This document shows positions 43,601 through 53,924 of a stretch of DNA of 64,000 nucleotides, piece after piece. Both the position numbers and the translations under genes were made by a program. The DNA comes from Bacillus sp. FJAT-44742 (GTDB lineage Bacteria > Bacillota > Bacilli > Bacillales > Marinococcaceae). The notes beneath the pieces were generated by a model. That model did no database searches, was not told the DNA's origin, and saw nothing but the letters and a program-made list of their open reading frames with translations. Position 1 is the stretch's first letter. Each line of letters opens with the position of its first letter. The DNA lies in the NCBI RefSeq assembly GCF_002797315.1, contig NZ_KZ454936.1, forward strand, positions 619,133 to 683,132, written 5' to 3'.

Positions 43601-44209
43601 TTGCTGCAAAAGGTTAAATGGATAAGCTATATAGCCGGCGGGTGTATTTTAACCACACTTAGTGTACTTTGGTTTCTTTCTAATGACAATACAGAAGAGC
43701 TGCAATTTTCACATTGGAGCCAGGAAGAAGATATTTATTCAGATGAGGAGGTCAACAAGGAGGAACACATACAGGCTGACCCGCTATGGATTAAAATAGA
43801 CATAAAAGGAGAAGTGAAAGTATCAGGGGTTTATGAAATGGAGGAAGGAAAGAGAGTTATTGATGCGATTGAAAAAGCAGGGGGGTTAACAGATGAAGCA
43901 GATGAGAGACACGTGAATTTAGCAGAAACATTACGGGATGAAATGGTGATCTATGTACCGAGAGAAGGGGAGCATGGTGAAGGAGAACTTCATTTCGGGA
44001 CTGACAGCGGTCCCACTAAAATCCGGGTGAATTACGCTGATGCTGTAGAACTCGAAGCCATTCCCGGGATTGGCCCGGCTAAAGCTCAAGCGATTATTAC
44101 CTATAGAGAGGATCATGGACGGTTTAGTGAAATTACTGATTTAGAAAAAGTAGGAGGAATTGGACCAAAGTCAATAGAACAAATGAAGGAGTATATTTCT
44201 GTAGATTAA
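43601..44209 (+). CDS. comEA: Competence protein ComEA (DNA receptor)
   Basis: 202 residues. One N-terminal membrane helix (WISYIAGGCILTTLSVLWFL), then an SLBB-type domain (IDIKGEVKVSGVYEMEEGKRVIDAIEKAGGLTDEAD) and a C-terminal helix-hairpin-helix pair (VNYADAVELEAIPGIGPAKAQAIITYREDHGRFSEITDLEKVGGIGPKSIEQMKEYI) that binds double-stranded DNA. TTG 43601 lies 7 bases after GGCAGGTG; the frame continues upstream but the start fits family length. It heads the comE cluster. Confidence 0.93.
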   Translation: MLQKVKWISYIAGGCILTTLSVLWFLSNDNTEELQFSHWSQEEDIYSDEEVNKEEHIQADPLWIKIDIKGEVKVSGVYEMEEGKRVIDAIEKAGGLTDEADERHVNLAETLRDEMVIYVPREGEHGEGELHFGTDSGPTKIRVNYADAVELEAIPGIGPAKAQAIITYREDHGRFSEITDLEKVGGIGPKSIEQMKEYISVD

Positions 44210-44232
44210 TAGAATTGCAGCTTGCTGCATGA

Positions 44233-45534
<1,302 letters not shown>

Positions 45535-45605
45535 AGAAAGCTTTGACGGCTGGACGTTCCTGCTCTACACTATTATCTGAAATAGATTGTGTAGGAGTGA
45601 AAAGC

Positions 45606-46172
45606 ATGGAGAGAATCTCCTGGGATCAATATTATATGGCACAAAGTCATTTGCTTGCTTTACGGAGTACATGTACGAGATTGATGGTAGGGGCCACGAT
45701 TATCAGAGATAAAAGGATTATCGCAGGGGGCTATAATGGGTCAATTTCAGGCGGAGATCACTGTCTGGATGAAGGCTGTTATGTCGTGGATGGTCACTGT
45801 ATTCGTACGATCCACGCTGAGATGAATGCTCTTTTACAATGCGCCAAGTTTGGGGTGGCTACAGAGGGAGCGGAACTTTATGTCACTCATTTTCCGTGCG
45901 TTCATTGTGCCAAAGCAATTATCCAAAGCGGAATAAAAAAAGTCATTTATGCTACAGACTACAAAAATCACCCGTATGCACAGGATATCCTTCAAAAAGC
46001 GGGTGTGAGTGTCGAGCAGGAAGAACTTGAAGATACAGTTCTGGACTATAATAAAAGTGAAAAACTTTCCTTTACCGCAGACCTGCTCAAGAAATTAGAA
46101 AAAGCCGGTGTAGATTCCGGTGAAATGAAGGATTTGCATGAAAGAGCAAACCAGTTATTCACATCCTCTTGA
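45606..46172 (+). CDS. comEB: ComEB, dCMP deaminase family protein
   Basis: 188 residues. Zinc deaminase motifs HAEMNALLQCAKF and HFPCVHCAKAI, with the N-terminal WDQYYMAQSHLLALRSTC. dCMP deaminase makes dUMP; in B. subtilis ComEB is encoded in the comE operon and reported to help pole localisation of ComGA. ATG 45606 follows TAGGAG; a frame to 45543 lacks such a site. Confidence 0.93.
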   Translation: MERISWDQYYMAQSHLLALRSTCTRLMVGATIIRDKRIIAGGYNGSISGGDHCLDEGCYVVDGHCIRTIHAEMNALLQCAKFGVATEGAELYVTHFPCVHCAKAIIQSGIKKVIYATDYKNHPYAQDILQKAGVSVEQEELEDTVLDYNKSEKLSFTADLLKKLEKAGVDSGEMKDLHERANQLFTSS

Positions 46173-46192
46173 GAAAAGCAGGTGATGAATGG

Positions 46193-48526
46193 GTGAAAGG
46201 CAAGGTTTACTTGCTGGCGCTGGCAGCATGCTTGGGTACAGCTGCAGCGATTGAAATTTCGGCGAAGGCGGCAGGAGGAGGATTTTTCCTTCTTCTTGTC
46301 CTTTGCTTTCTAAAAAAAGAAAAACATAGCGTTTGTCTTTTTATTGTCTGCATATTTCTTATATCCCTCTTTAGAGGGATGGCTGCAGACAGCAATAACG
46401 TAACTTCACTCTCTCCTGAAACCTCCTTTGTTGACGGAAAGATTATGGCAGGCCCTGATATAGATGGTAACCTGTTGACGATGACCCTCTCTCTTCCTCA
46501 CAAAGAAACCCTTCCTGTAAGCTATATTATTTCTTCCCCAGAAGAAAAAGAAGAACTGCAAACTCTTACGCCGGGACTTCACTGCCGGCTGCATGGTTCA
46601 CTATCTCCTCCTTCAAAACCTTCCAATTTCGGAGCCTTTGACTATCAGCAATATCTGTACAGGCAATCTGCACATTGGGTTTTTACGCCGGATCATTTCA
46701 CAGCATCCCACTGTCTTTCCGAGGTTACTGATATGAAGGACAGGCTGAAAGTATGGAGGCACGAGGGCATTCACTGGATTGAAAACGTTTTTCCTGAGGA
46801 CGTACAAGGACTAATAGCAGCTCTCATTTTTGGAGAAAGAACCCTATTGGAACCTGACCTTCTTTCATCTTATCAAAGGTTGGGACTAGTCCACCTGCTC
46901 GCAGTATCAGGCCTTCATGTTGGTATTATCACTGGAACTTTGTTCTACATATTCATCCGTCTGGGAATCACCCGGGAACATACGTACAGTCTTCTAATTG
47001 CGTTTCTCCCGGCGTACATTATTTTAGCAGGCGGTGCTCCTTCAGTGATAAGAGCTTCCATGATGACGTTACTTGTGTTGATTTGCTTAAAATCGAAGCT
47101 TCCCATTTCACCTATAGATACAATAGCCTGGGTATTTATTTTTTTATTGTGGCACAACCCTTATTATCTCTTTCATATCGGCTTTCAGCTGTCTTTTCTA
47201 GTGAGCTTTTCCCTGCTTGTCTCAAGTCATAAAATTTTTTCAAAAGTAAAGGGAGCGGCTTTTCAACTTTGCTTTGTCAGCCTTATTGCCCAGCTTTCCT
47301 CTTTTCCTTTACTGGTTCTCCATTTTTACTCGGTTTCTTTCCTCAGCTATCCGCTTAATTTGTTTTTTATACCGTTTATCTCTCTTTTCGTTCTTCCAGG
47401 TTCCTTTATTTTATTTTTCCTTTCCCTTTGGTTTCCTCCAGCCTACAACCTCTTTATTATTCCTTTTACTTCCATTGTCACGTTATCACACGAGGTGCTG
47501 AATCTGGCAGCAAGTATTCCAGAGGCCCAAGCCGTGTTTGGCAAGCCCTCCTTGGTCATAATGGGATTATTTATAATAACCACTTATGTCCTGTTTCTAT
47601 CTTTTGAAAAGAAAAAAAGAGCAATTGTCGCTGCTTCTTCACTATGGGTGATGGCTGCAGGTATTCAGCTGGCTGTGCCTTATCTTGATAAAAATGGATA
47701 TGTAACGCTGCTTGATGTGGGGCAGGGAGACAGTATTCTTATTGAGCTTCCATTAAGGGAAGGTGTGTATTTAATTGATGCGGGCGGTCACGTAGCTTTT
47801 GAAAGAGAAGAGTGGCAGGAGCGGTCGTCAGTTTATGATCCAGGTGCCAGGGTGGTGGTTCCATATTTGCAGCACAGAGGAATTAAGCAAATTGACAAAA
47901 TGATCGTCTCTCACGGACATTGGGATCATTATGGCGGGATGTTTGCTGTGATGGAAGAAACAAAAGTAAAAAGAGTGTTATATGGAAATGTTCCTCTTGA
48001 AGGAGAGGGAGAAAGAGAGTTGTTTACCGCAATGAGCGAACGGAAAATACCTGTATACGCTGTATCGGAAGGCGACAGGTGGAGTACATCGGGAGTTGAT
48101 TTTCTTATTTTATCGCCAAAAGGAAATGAAAGCAGTGTAAATAACCGATCCATTGTTTTATGGATGAAAATGAATGGAGAGAATTGGCTGTTTACGGGTG
48201 ATATGGAAGGAGAAAGTGAAAAGCGCTTTATAGAAGAACATGGAGACGTAAGGGCTGATATCTTAAAAGTCGCACATCACGGCAGTCAGACGTCAACTTC
48301 GCCAGAATTCATAAAACAAATTCAGCCGAAAGCAGCTCTGATTCCAGCGGGGAGATGCAACCGATTTGGGCATCCCCATTCCTCTGTCCTTGAAACATTG
48401 GAACAAGAGGATGTCATGGTTTTTCGCACCGACGTTCATGGCTCGGTAAGATTTACATTTACGGAAATGGGAGTGAAAGGATGGGAGGTAATGTTGTCAG
48501 AAGAAGGGGAAGTGAACTGTTCATAA
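46193..48526 (+). CDS. comEC: ComEC, DNA uptake channel protein
   Basis: 777 residues. N-terminal membrane helices, an extracellular OB-like part, the competence domain (LAVSGLHVGIITGTLFYIFIRLG ... LAGGAPSVIRASMMTLLVLI) and a C-terminal metallo-beta-lactamase-like domain (LLDVGQGDSILIELP, VSHGHWDHYGGM, FTGDMEGESEKRF, LKVAHHGSQTSTS). It carries single-stranded DNA across the membrane. The start is GTG 46193, 6 bases after AGGTGAT; a TTG at 46169 lacks a site. Confidence 0.95.
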   Translation: MKGKVYLLALAACLGTAAAIEISAKAAGGGFFLLLVLCFLKKEKHSVCLFIVCIFLISLFRGMAADSNNVTSLSPETSFVDGKIMAGPDIDGNLLTMTLSLPHKETLPVSYIISSPEEKEELQTLTPGLHCRLHGSLSPPSKPSNFGAFDYQQYLYRQSAHWVFTPDHFTASHCLSEVTDMKDRLKVWRHEGIHWIENVFPEDVQGLIAALIFGERTLLEPDLLSSYQRLGLVHLLAVSGLHVGIITGTLFYIFIRLGITREHTYSLLIAFLPAYIILAGGAPSVIRASMMTLLVLICLKSKLPISPIDTIAWVFIFLLWHNPYYLFHIGFQLSFLVSFSLLVSSHKIFSKVKGAAFQLCFVSLIAQLSSFPLLVLHFYSVSFLSYPLNLFFIPFISLFVLPGSFILFFLSLWFPPAYNLFIIPFTSIVTLSHEVLNLAASIPEAQAVFGKPSLVIMGLFIITTYVLFLSFEKKKRAIVAASSLWVMAAGIQLAVPYLDKNGYVTLLDVGQGDSILIELPLREGVYLIDAGGHVAFEREEWQERSSVYDPGARVVVPYLQHRGIKQIDKMIVSHGHWDHYGGMFAVMEETKVKRVLYGNVPLEGEGERELFTAMSERKIPVYAVSEGDRWSTSGVDFLILSPKGNESSVNNRSIVLWMKMNGENWLFTGDMEGESEKRFIEEHGDVRADILKVAHHGSQTSTSPEFIKQIQPKAALIPAGRCNRFGHPHSSVLETLEQEDVMVFRTDVHGSVRFTFTEMGVKGWEVMLSEEGEVNCS

Positions 48527-48531
48527 CATAC

Positions 48532-48560
48532 AAAAGGACTGTCCCGGTGACAGTCCTTTT
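48532..48560. terminator. Bidirectional terminator between comEC and yqzM
   Basis: AAAAGGACTGTC-CCGGT-GACAGTCCTTTT, 12-bp stem with T/A-rich ends on both sides. Confidence 0.92.
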
Positions 48561-48565
48561 ATGCC

Positions 48566-48703
48566 TTACAGGTTGCCAACCACTTCAACGACCGTGGCCA
48601 CAACAAAGATAAGGGTAAAAAATACAAATGAAACAATAAATCCAACAGCTGAATCAATAGCGTCATTCCGCTTACTTTGAACATCTTTTTCAAAATGATT
48701 CAT
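48566..48703 (-). CDS. yqzM: YqzM family small membrane protein
   Basis: 45 residues: MNHFEKDVQSKRNDAIDS, then one membrane helix (AVGFIVSFVFFTLIFVVATVV) and EVVGNL. The start MN-FEKDVQSKR-DAIDS matches B. subtilis YqzM, which lies in the same place next to comEC and the holA gene. GGAGGG precedes the ATG. Function unknown. Confidence 0.9.
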   Translation of the reverse strand: MNHFEKDVQSKRNDAIDSAVGFIVSFVFFTLIFVVATVVEVVGNL

Positions 48704-49172
48704 ATTTAATCCCTCCTCGTACACATTTTAGTATAAGCGAAGCTATTTTAAAAATCCATAACGTTCACTAAATTCACAAACAGAATTTCCCTCATTGAAA
48801 GCTCCAGGACAAGTCTGATTGAAGAATATAACACAGGAAGGAGTGTATTCCCCTGATTGTAAAGAGTTGTCACCTATAGTTTGCTGCCGCATAGGATACC
48901 ATAAGAGAGAAAGAAAGAACGCTCAACCGTTAAGAAAGAGGGTTCCTAGGTCTTTTTCTTAACGTTTATCATAAATGGAAAGTGCCGCCTTTCCGTGCTG
49001 GTACTTTCCTTTTACTTACTGAATGGGACTCCTCCTGAGAAAGGTGGAGTCCTTTAAGTTATGATTGATAAATAAGAGTAGAAAAGATAGTATAAAAATA
49101 AATATTCTTGTCCTGCCTTGTTTTATACAGGTATGCATGATAAGAAAAATCAACTAAAGAGGCTGAAGCTGT
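48704..49172. other. Gene-free stretch with three tandem hairpins before holA
   Basis: About 470 bases. The proximal half shows no feature beyond a loose promoter-like TTGTCA near 48867. From 48927 to 49055 there are three hairpins in a row: CGTTAAGAAA...TTTCTTAACG (48927-48966), GGAAAGTGCC...GGTACTTTCC (48977-49009, then TTTT) and GACTCCTCC...GGTGGAGTC (49027-49052, then TTT). No gene is seen. Confidence 0.55.
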
Positions 49173-50216
49173 ATGTCTTATATAAAACTGAAAGAAAAGA
49201 TAAAAAAAGGACAGTTAGCTCCTTTGTATTTGCTTTATGGTACTGAACATTACTTAATAGATGAAATTACACAGCAGCTTCTTAGCAAGGCATTGACCGA
49301 TGAAGAAAGGGATTTTAACCTCTCGGTATATGATATGCAGGAACAGCCTGTCGATTCAGCTGTAGAAGAAGGGCAGACCCTTCCTTTTTTTGGTGACCGT
49401 CGTGTGGTGATTGTAAAAAATGCTTCGTTTTTAACGGGAGCAAAAGGTAAAGATAAGGTAGAACATAACCTGAAAGTGCTCGAAGAATACATAGAAAACC
49501 CGCCTCGTGAAACCTTGTTTATTATCATCGCTCCGTATGCCAAGCTTGATGAACGAAAAAAGTTAGTGAAGAAATTAAAAAGCGGTGGAGAAGTACTCCA
49601 GGCAGATTCATTTGACGATCAATTAAAAGCAAAATGGCTTCAGGAGAAAGCAGAAGAAATGAACCTGTCCCTCCCTTTAGAGGCTAAGGAAAAGCTTCTT
49701 CAGCTGGCGGGCAGAGATTTGATGCAGCTTGCTTCTGAGTTTCAAAAGCTGGCTCTTTATGCCGGAGAAAGCAAGTCCATTACTGTAGAATCAGTTGAAA
49801 TGCTTATTGCACGCACGTTGGAGGAAAATATATTCGCTTTGGTAGAAAATGTTGTATATGGGCGGACAGAGAAGGCACTACGTATTTATTATGACCTTTT
49901 AAAACAGAATGAAGAGCCTGTAAAGATCCTTAACTTGTTTGCCCGTCAGTTTCGAATTATTCTTCATATTAAAGAGTTAAGCAGACGTGGGTATTCCCGG
50001 CAAAAAATCGCAGGCCATTTAAAGCTCCACCCTTATGCTGTTAAAATGGCTGAACAGCAGGCAAAGGGTTTTTCCGAGAAAGAACTGGCCTCTATTTTGA
50101 AGGAACTGGCAGAAATGGATTATCAAATGAAAATGGGTAAAATGGACAAGAAGCTGATTTTGGAATTATTTATTACCCAGTTAAAAAAAGAGCCAAAAAA
50201 AGCAAGGCCCCGCTAG
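49173..50216 (+). CDS. holA: DNA polymerase III subunit delta
   Basis: 347 residues. LAPLYLLYGTEHYLIDEITQQLL at the start, a central AAA+-like part, and the C-terminal collar (EENIFALVENVVYGRTEKALRIYYDLLKQNEEPVKILNLFARQFRIILHIKELSRRGYSRQKIAGHLKLHPYAVKMAEQQAKGF). It opens the beta clamp in the clamp loader. B. subtilis counterpart is yqeN. A terminator overlaps the stop. Confidence 0.94.
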   Translation: MSYIKLKEKIKKGQLAPLYLLYGTEHYLIDEITQQLLSKALTDEERDFNLSVYDMQEQPVDSAVEEGQTLPFFGDRRVVIVKNASFLTGAKGKDKVEHNLKVLEEYIENPPRETLFIIIAPYAKLDERKKLVKKLKSGGEVLQADSFDDQLKAKWLQEKAEEMNLSLPLEAKEKLLQLAGRDLMQLASEFQKLALYAGESKSITVESVEMLIARTLEENIFALVENVVYGRTEKALRIYYDLLKQNEEPVKILNLFARQFRIILHIKELSRRGYSRQKIAGHLKLHPYAVKMAEQQAKGFSEKELASILKELAEMDYQMKMGKMDKKLILELFITQLKKEPKKARPR

Positions 50217-50232
50217 GAGCCTTGCTTTTTTG
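50199..50232 (+). terminator. Terminator overlapping the 3' end of holA
   Basis: AGCAAGGC-CCCGCTAGGA-GCCTTGCT followed by TTTTT. Confidence 0.88.
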
Positions 50233-50263
50233 TATAAGTAAAGATTTCTCTACATACGAACAA

Positions 50264-50290
50264 AAACGACTCCAGTGAGTCGTTTTTTCG
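50264..50290 (-). terminator. Terminator of rpsT, also usable from the plus strand
   Basis: AAAACGACTC-CAGT-GAGTCGTTTT, T-run on either strand. It lies 18 bases after the rpsT stop. Confidence 0.85.
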
Positions 50291-50307
50291 CATTGTTACT
50301 CAAAAAT

Positions 50308-50574
50308 TTATTGAGCAATCTCGTTTAAGCGCTTTTGCAGACGAGATTTTTCTCTAGATGCAGCATTTGTATGAATCAAATTCTGACCTGCAGCTTTGTC
50401 CAATTTTTTCGTAGCAAGGAAGAACAATTCTTTTGCTCCCTCAACATCGTTGTTATCTGCTTTTTTGTAGAATTCCTTAACTGCAGAACGCATAGCAGAT
50501 TTGAACGCTTGATTCTTCACACGCTGTTGTTCATTAAGCTCAACGCGTTTGATGGCAGATTTAATATTTGCCAT
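50308..50574 (-). CDS. rpsT: 30S ribosomal protein S20
   Basis: 88 residues: [41 protein letters not shown]..., ending [22 protein letters not shown]. It binds 16S rRNA early in 30S assembly. Opposite to gpr, as in B. subtilis. AAGGAGGTG lies before the ATG. Confidence 0.97.
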   Translation of the reverse strand: MANIKSAIKRVELNEQQRVKNQAFKSAMRSAVKEFYKKADNNDVEGAKELFFLATKKLDKAAGQNLIHTNAASREKSRLQKRLNEIAQ

Positions 50575-50749
50575 TTACTTCACCTCCTTGATGGGGATCC
50601 ATTGGTTCTTTTTAAATCAATACAACATAATGGATTCTACCAAAAAAGCGCAGCCTATGCAATACAAGAATAAAACGGCTAAAACAGGACACGATAGGAA
50701 AAATATAAACAAAATATTTTTGGCTATCATTTTACAAGGGGGGATAGAA

Positions 50750-51865
50750 GTGGGTGAAGATCTAGATTTATCTCGCTTTTCTGTAAGAACGGACCTGGCA
50801 ATGGAAGCAGAACAGATGGTAAAGGAAAGGGAGCAGAGTACAAAAGAGCCCGCAAAGGAAATCAATGGTGTGATAGTAAAAGAGAAAACTGAAGATGGAG
50901 TGAAAATGGTAAATGTAACCATCGACAGTAAGGGCTCAGAGAGAATAGGAAAAAAGGCAGGAGAGTATTTAACTTTTGAAGCACAGGGAATTAGAAAGAA
51001 AGACACAGAACTCCAGAAAAATTTAGAGAGAATTTTTGCCAGGGAGTTCAACGCATTTTTAAATAATATCGGGGTAGAGGATTCGGCCAGCTGTCTAATA
51101 GTAGGACTTGGAAACTGGAACGTAACACCTGACGCCTTAGGGCCAATGGTAGTTGAAAAGCTTGTTGTAACAAAGCACTTGTTTAAAGAGGCTCCTGAAC
51201 AGGTGGAGGAGGGGTTTCGCTCCATTAGTGCGATCAGGCCTGGTGTGATGGGGCTTACAGGTATTGAAACGAGTGATATTATCATGGGAATTATAGAAAA
51301 AACGAAGCCGGATTTTGTGATAGCTATTGACGCCTTAGCTTCTCGTTCCATTGAGAGAGTGAATACGACGATCCAGGTTTCTGATGCAGGGATCCATCCG
51401 GGATCAGGGGTGGGGAACAAACGTAAAGAGCTTAGTAAAGAAACGCTGGGAATTCCAGTTATAGCTGTAGGCATTCCAACTGTTGTGGATGCAGTTTCCA
51501 TTACAAGCGATACGATCGACTTTTTGCTAAAGCACCTGGGAAGAGAAATGAAAGAAGGCAATCGGCCTTCAAGGTCGTTAGCTCCAGCAGGGATGACCTT
51601 TGGTGAAAAGAAAGAATTCACAGACGAGGATATGCCGGAGAAAGAAAAAAGAGAATCTATTCTTGGGATGATTGGCAGCCTTGAGGAAAATGAAAAGAGA
51701 CAGTTGATTCAGGAAGTTCTTGCTCCTCTTGGCCATAACCTGATGGTTACTCCAAAGGAAGTAGACGTTTTTATGGAAGATATGGCCAATGTTATTGCTG
51801 AAGGTCTGAATGCTGCTTTACACAAATCAATTGATCAGGATAATACTGGAACCTACTCTCATTAA
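50750..51865 (+). CDS. gpr: Germination protease GPR
   Basis: 371 residues. N-terminal pro-segment [22 protein letters not shown] with the self-cleavage region, then [56 protein letters not shown], and [30 protein letters not shown]. It degrades small acid-soluble spore proteins after germination. GTG 50750 lies just after AAGGGGGGAT; the frame extends to 50549 but that part overlaps rpsT. A forespore (SigG) promoter is expected but not clear. Confidence 0.95.
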   Translation: MGEDLDLSRFSVRTDLAMEAEQMVKEREQSTKEPAKEINGVIVKEKTEDGVKMVNVTIDSKGSERIGKKAGEYLTFEAQGIRKKDTELQKNLERIFAREFNAFLNNIGVEDSASCLIVGLGNWNVTPDALGPMVVEKLVVTKHLFKEAPEQVEEGFRSISAIRPGVMGLTGIETSDIIMGIIEKTKPDFVIAIDALASRSIERVNTTIQVSDAGIHPGSGVGNKRKELSKETLGIPVIAVGIPTVVDAVSITSDTIDFLLKHLGREMKEGNRPSRSLAPAGMTFGEKKEFTDEDMPEKEKRESILGMIGSLEENEKRQLIQEVLAPLGHNLMVTPKEVDVFMEDMANVIAEGLNAALHKSIDQDNTGTYSH

Positions 51866-51883
51866 TCAAGAGTAGGTTTTTTT
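51852..51883 (+). terminator. Terminator after gpr
   Basis: CCTACTCT pairs with AGAGTAGG and is followed by seven T residues. It overlaps the gpr stop. Confidence 0.88.
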
Positions 51884-52264
51884 GTTTAGAGATGCTTTTT
51901 TATATGCCTGCTTTTCCTTCCCTATTGTCCATAAAAATTTGATTTCTCCTTGCGCCACTGTTTTCTTGAGCCTCTGGATATTCCGGCAGACCCGTGATAA
52001 ACCAATCCCCCTCATTCGTGTTCACGATACAGACAGAGCCTGCGATTCCTCAGGACCCCCCTGCGGGATCTTCGGATCATGCTATTTATCCGTTTATCTA
52101 CAATACAATTGACTCATAAGATCAACATCCCCCTTAGAGTCTAACGAAAAAGAACTCATTGGAAGCCTTATCTACATAGTAGAGATCAACCTATCAAAAT
52201 TTAATAGAAATCTGTTCTACGGCAAAGGAATGAGTACATAAAATAAAGCTATGGGAGGGATGTT
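51884..52264. other. Gene-free stretch between gpr and spoIIP
   Basis: About 380 bases without a gene. The part at about 51956-52095 with CCTGCGATTCCTCAGG and CCCTGCGGGATCTTCGG looks like a decayed dispersed repeat. Near 52234 CATAAAAT resembles a SigE -10 for spoIIP, without a clear -35. Confidence 0.35.
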
Positions 52265-53446
52265 ATGAAAAATTTCAAAAAGCAGCGTATCCATCCTATT
52301 TTTGCTGTGGAACGGACAAGCATTAAAAGCTTTATCCTTTTTGTTGTGTGTGGCCTAATGATGACTTTTATTTTGGTTGCAATGTTAACCTCTTTTGAGC
52401 ATAATAAGCATTTTTCATCAACAGCTGTTCATGGATGGACAAATAAGGTCCATAATGATGTCCTTGTTGAATTTCTTTCTATGGAAAATGTTTACTTTGG
52501 ACAAGCACTCCCGGAGGGGCACTCATCGCCTTCCTTTTCAGCTATGGCTTTTGAGATGATGACCAGTGTAAACTTTGAGGATCCTAGAACGTTTTTAGGG
52601 AGAGAGCTTCCTGGATTTGCTTTATTTGATGGCCGGATTGTAGTAGCAGGGGAAGGAACTGATTTTACAACCATGCCAATTGAGTCAGCTCCTCCAATGG
52701 AAGTATTAATGGAAGAGCGGGAAGCCTCTGAAGTCGCGATGAATGAAACAGAAAAAACGAAAGAGACTCCTGAATCGGTACGAGAGCCTGGGGAGGAAGC
52801 GGTCGCCCATATCATTCACTCCCACAGCCGTGAATCATTTCTGCCTGAGCTTGAAGAGGGGACACAGATTGCATTTCATCCGGATGTTAACATCACCAAA
52901 GTCGGTGAAAAGCTTGGAGAAGCATTAGAAAAGCGGGGAATAAAAACCGATGTAGATACAAGCGATATCGAAGCTATGCTTCAGGAACAGGGACTTGACT
53001 TTCCTCAATCCTATGACGTTTCAAGAGACCTGGTAAAAGAAGCGATCGCTGAAAATGAAAAACTGGACATGTTTTTTGAAATTCATCGAGATTCACAACC
53101 CCGTGACATTACGACAATCACGATCAATGGAGAAGTGTATGCACGAACCTTTTTTGTCATTGGTGAAAATCATGCCAATTATGAGAAGAATTTAGCCATG
53201 GCTAAAGATCTCCATAACCGTTTAGAGAAATCTTACCCGGGATTAAGCCGGGGGGTCCTTGTGAAAGGCGGCGGCGGCTCCAACGGCAGGTATAATCAGG
53301 ACCTTTCGGAACGATCGATTTTAATCGAAATGGGAGGAATTGAGAATTCCCTCGACGAGGTCTATCGTTCAACGGATATTATGGCCGAGGTAATTAGTGA
53401 ATTTTACTGGGATGGAGAGGAAGTAGATTCACAAGGAGATGATTAA
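52265..53446 (+). CDS. spoIIP: Stage II sporulation protein P (SpoIIP)
   Basis: 393 residues. Basic N-terminus and one membrane helix (SFILFVVCGLMMTFILVAML), a central linker, then the SpoIIP amidase/endopeptidase domain with zinc ligands in HIIHSHSRESFLPE near 185, FEIHRDSQPRD, and KGGGGSNGRYNQDLSERSILIEMGGIENS. With SpoIIM and SpoIID it thins septal peptidoglycan and drives engulfment. It overlaps yqxA by 8 bases. Confidence 0.95.
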   Translation: MKNFKKQRIHPIFAVERTSIKSFILFVVCGLMMTFILVAMLTSFEHNKHFSSTAVHGWTNKVHNDVLVEFLSMENVYFGQALPEGHSSPSFSAMAFEMMTSVNFEDPRTFLGRELPGFALFDGRIVVAGEGTDFTTMPIESAPPMEVLMEEREASEVAMNETEKTKETPESVREPGEEAVAHIIHSHSRESFLPELEEGTQIAFHPDVNITKVGEKLGEALEKRGIKTDVDTSDIEAMLQEQGLDFPQSYDVSRDLVKEAIAENEKLDMFFEIHRDSQPRDITTITINGEVYARTFFVIGENHANYEKNLAMAKDLHNRLEKSYPGLSRGVLVKGGGGSNGRYNQDLSERSILIEMGGIENSLDEVYRSTDIMAEVISEFYWDGEEVDSQGDD

Positions 53447-53735
53447 TTTGAAAATTATTGCCGGGCTGTTAATTATCACTCTCTTGTTCATCAGTGGAAT
53501 GCTCGTAGGGCATTATCACGCGCACGAACAGTTTAAAGAGATAGCCGAGTACGAAAGGGAATTGGTTGTGATCGAACAAGCCAAGAAGGAAAGAGAACAG
53601 AAGGAAGAGAAAAAAAGCATAGAAAGACAAGTAATCACAGATGACCTGACACAAAAGCAAGAAGAAGTAGCGGAAAGAGGATCCGTTAACTTTTTCTCTA
53701 AATTAGGAAAAACTCTCAATGTCACAGGACAATGA
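53439..53735 (+). CDS. yqxA: YqxA family small membrane protein (DUF3679)
   Basis: 98 residues. One N-terminal helix (IIAGLLIITLLFISGMLVGHY) and a charged coiled-coil-like tail (ELVVIEQAKKEREQKEEKKSIERQ). It overlaps spoIIP by 8 bases and precedes lepA, the B. subtilis order, which supports the name. Function unknown. Confidence 0.82.
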   Translation: MINLKIIAGLLIITLLFISGMLVGHYHAHEQFKEIAEYERELVVIEQAKKEREQKEEKKSIERQVITDDLTQKQEEVAERGSVNFFSKLGKTLNVTGQ

Positions 53736-53748
53736 GAGTCTTTTTTTT
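53712..53748 (+). terminator. Terminator after yqxA
   Basis: CTCTCAATG and CAATGAGAG pair with one mismatch; eight T residues follow. Confidence 0.78.
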
Positions 53749-53808
53749 ACACAAAAAGGAAAATAATTTCCTATTAGGGAACAGGACAGAAAGTTTCATG
53801 GCAAGCAA

Positions 53809-53837
53809 TTGAATATAATACGGGCGGTTGTTATAAT
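53809..53837 (+). promoter_or_regulatory. Sigma-A promoter of lepA-hemW
   Basis: TTGAAT (53809-53814), 17 bases, perfect TATAAT (53832-53837), about 88 bases before lepA. Confidence 0.8.
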
Positions 53838-53924
53838 AAAGGATAGTCTTTCCGAAAAGAGCGGGTTGATCGTGCTTTAGTACATAGAGACAAAGAGCTC
53901 ATTCCACCATGGGAGTGATTTATA

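Noticed and set aside
50617-51621. 334-codon open frame antisense to gpr
   Set aside because: It lies wholly opposite gpr, is Ser/Ile-rich as expected from the complement of an acidic coding frame, and has no family features.
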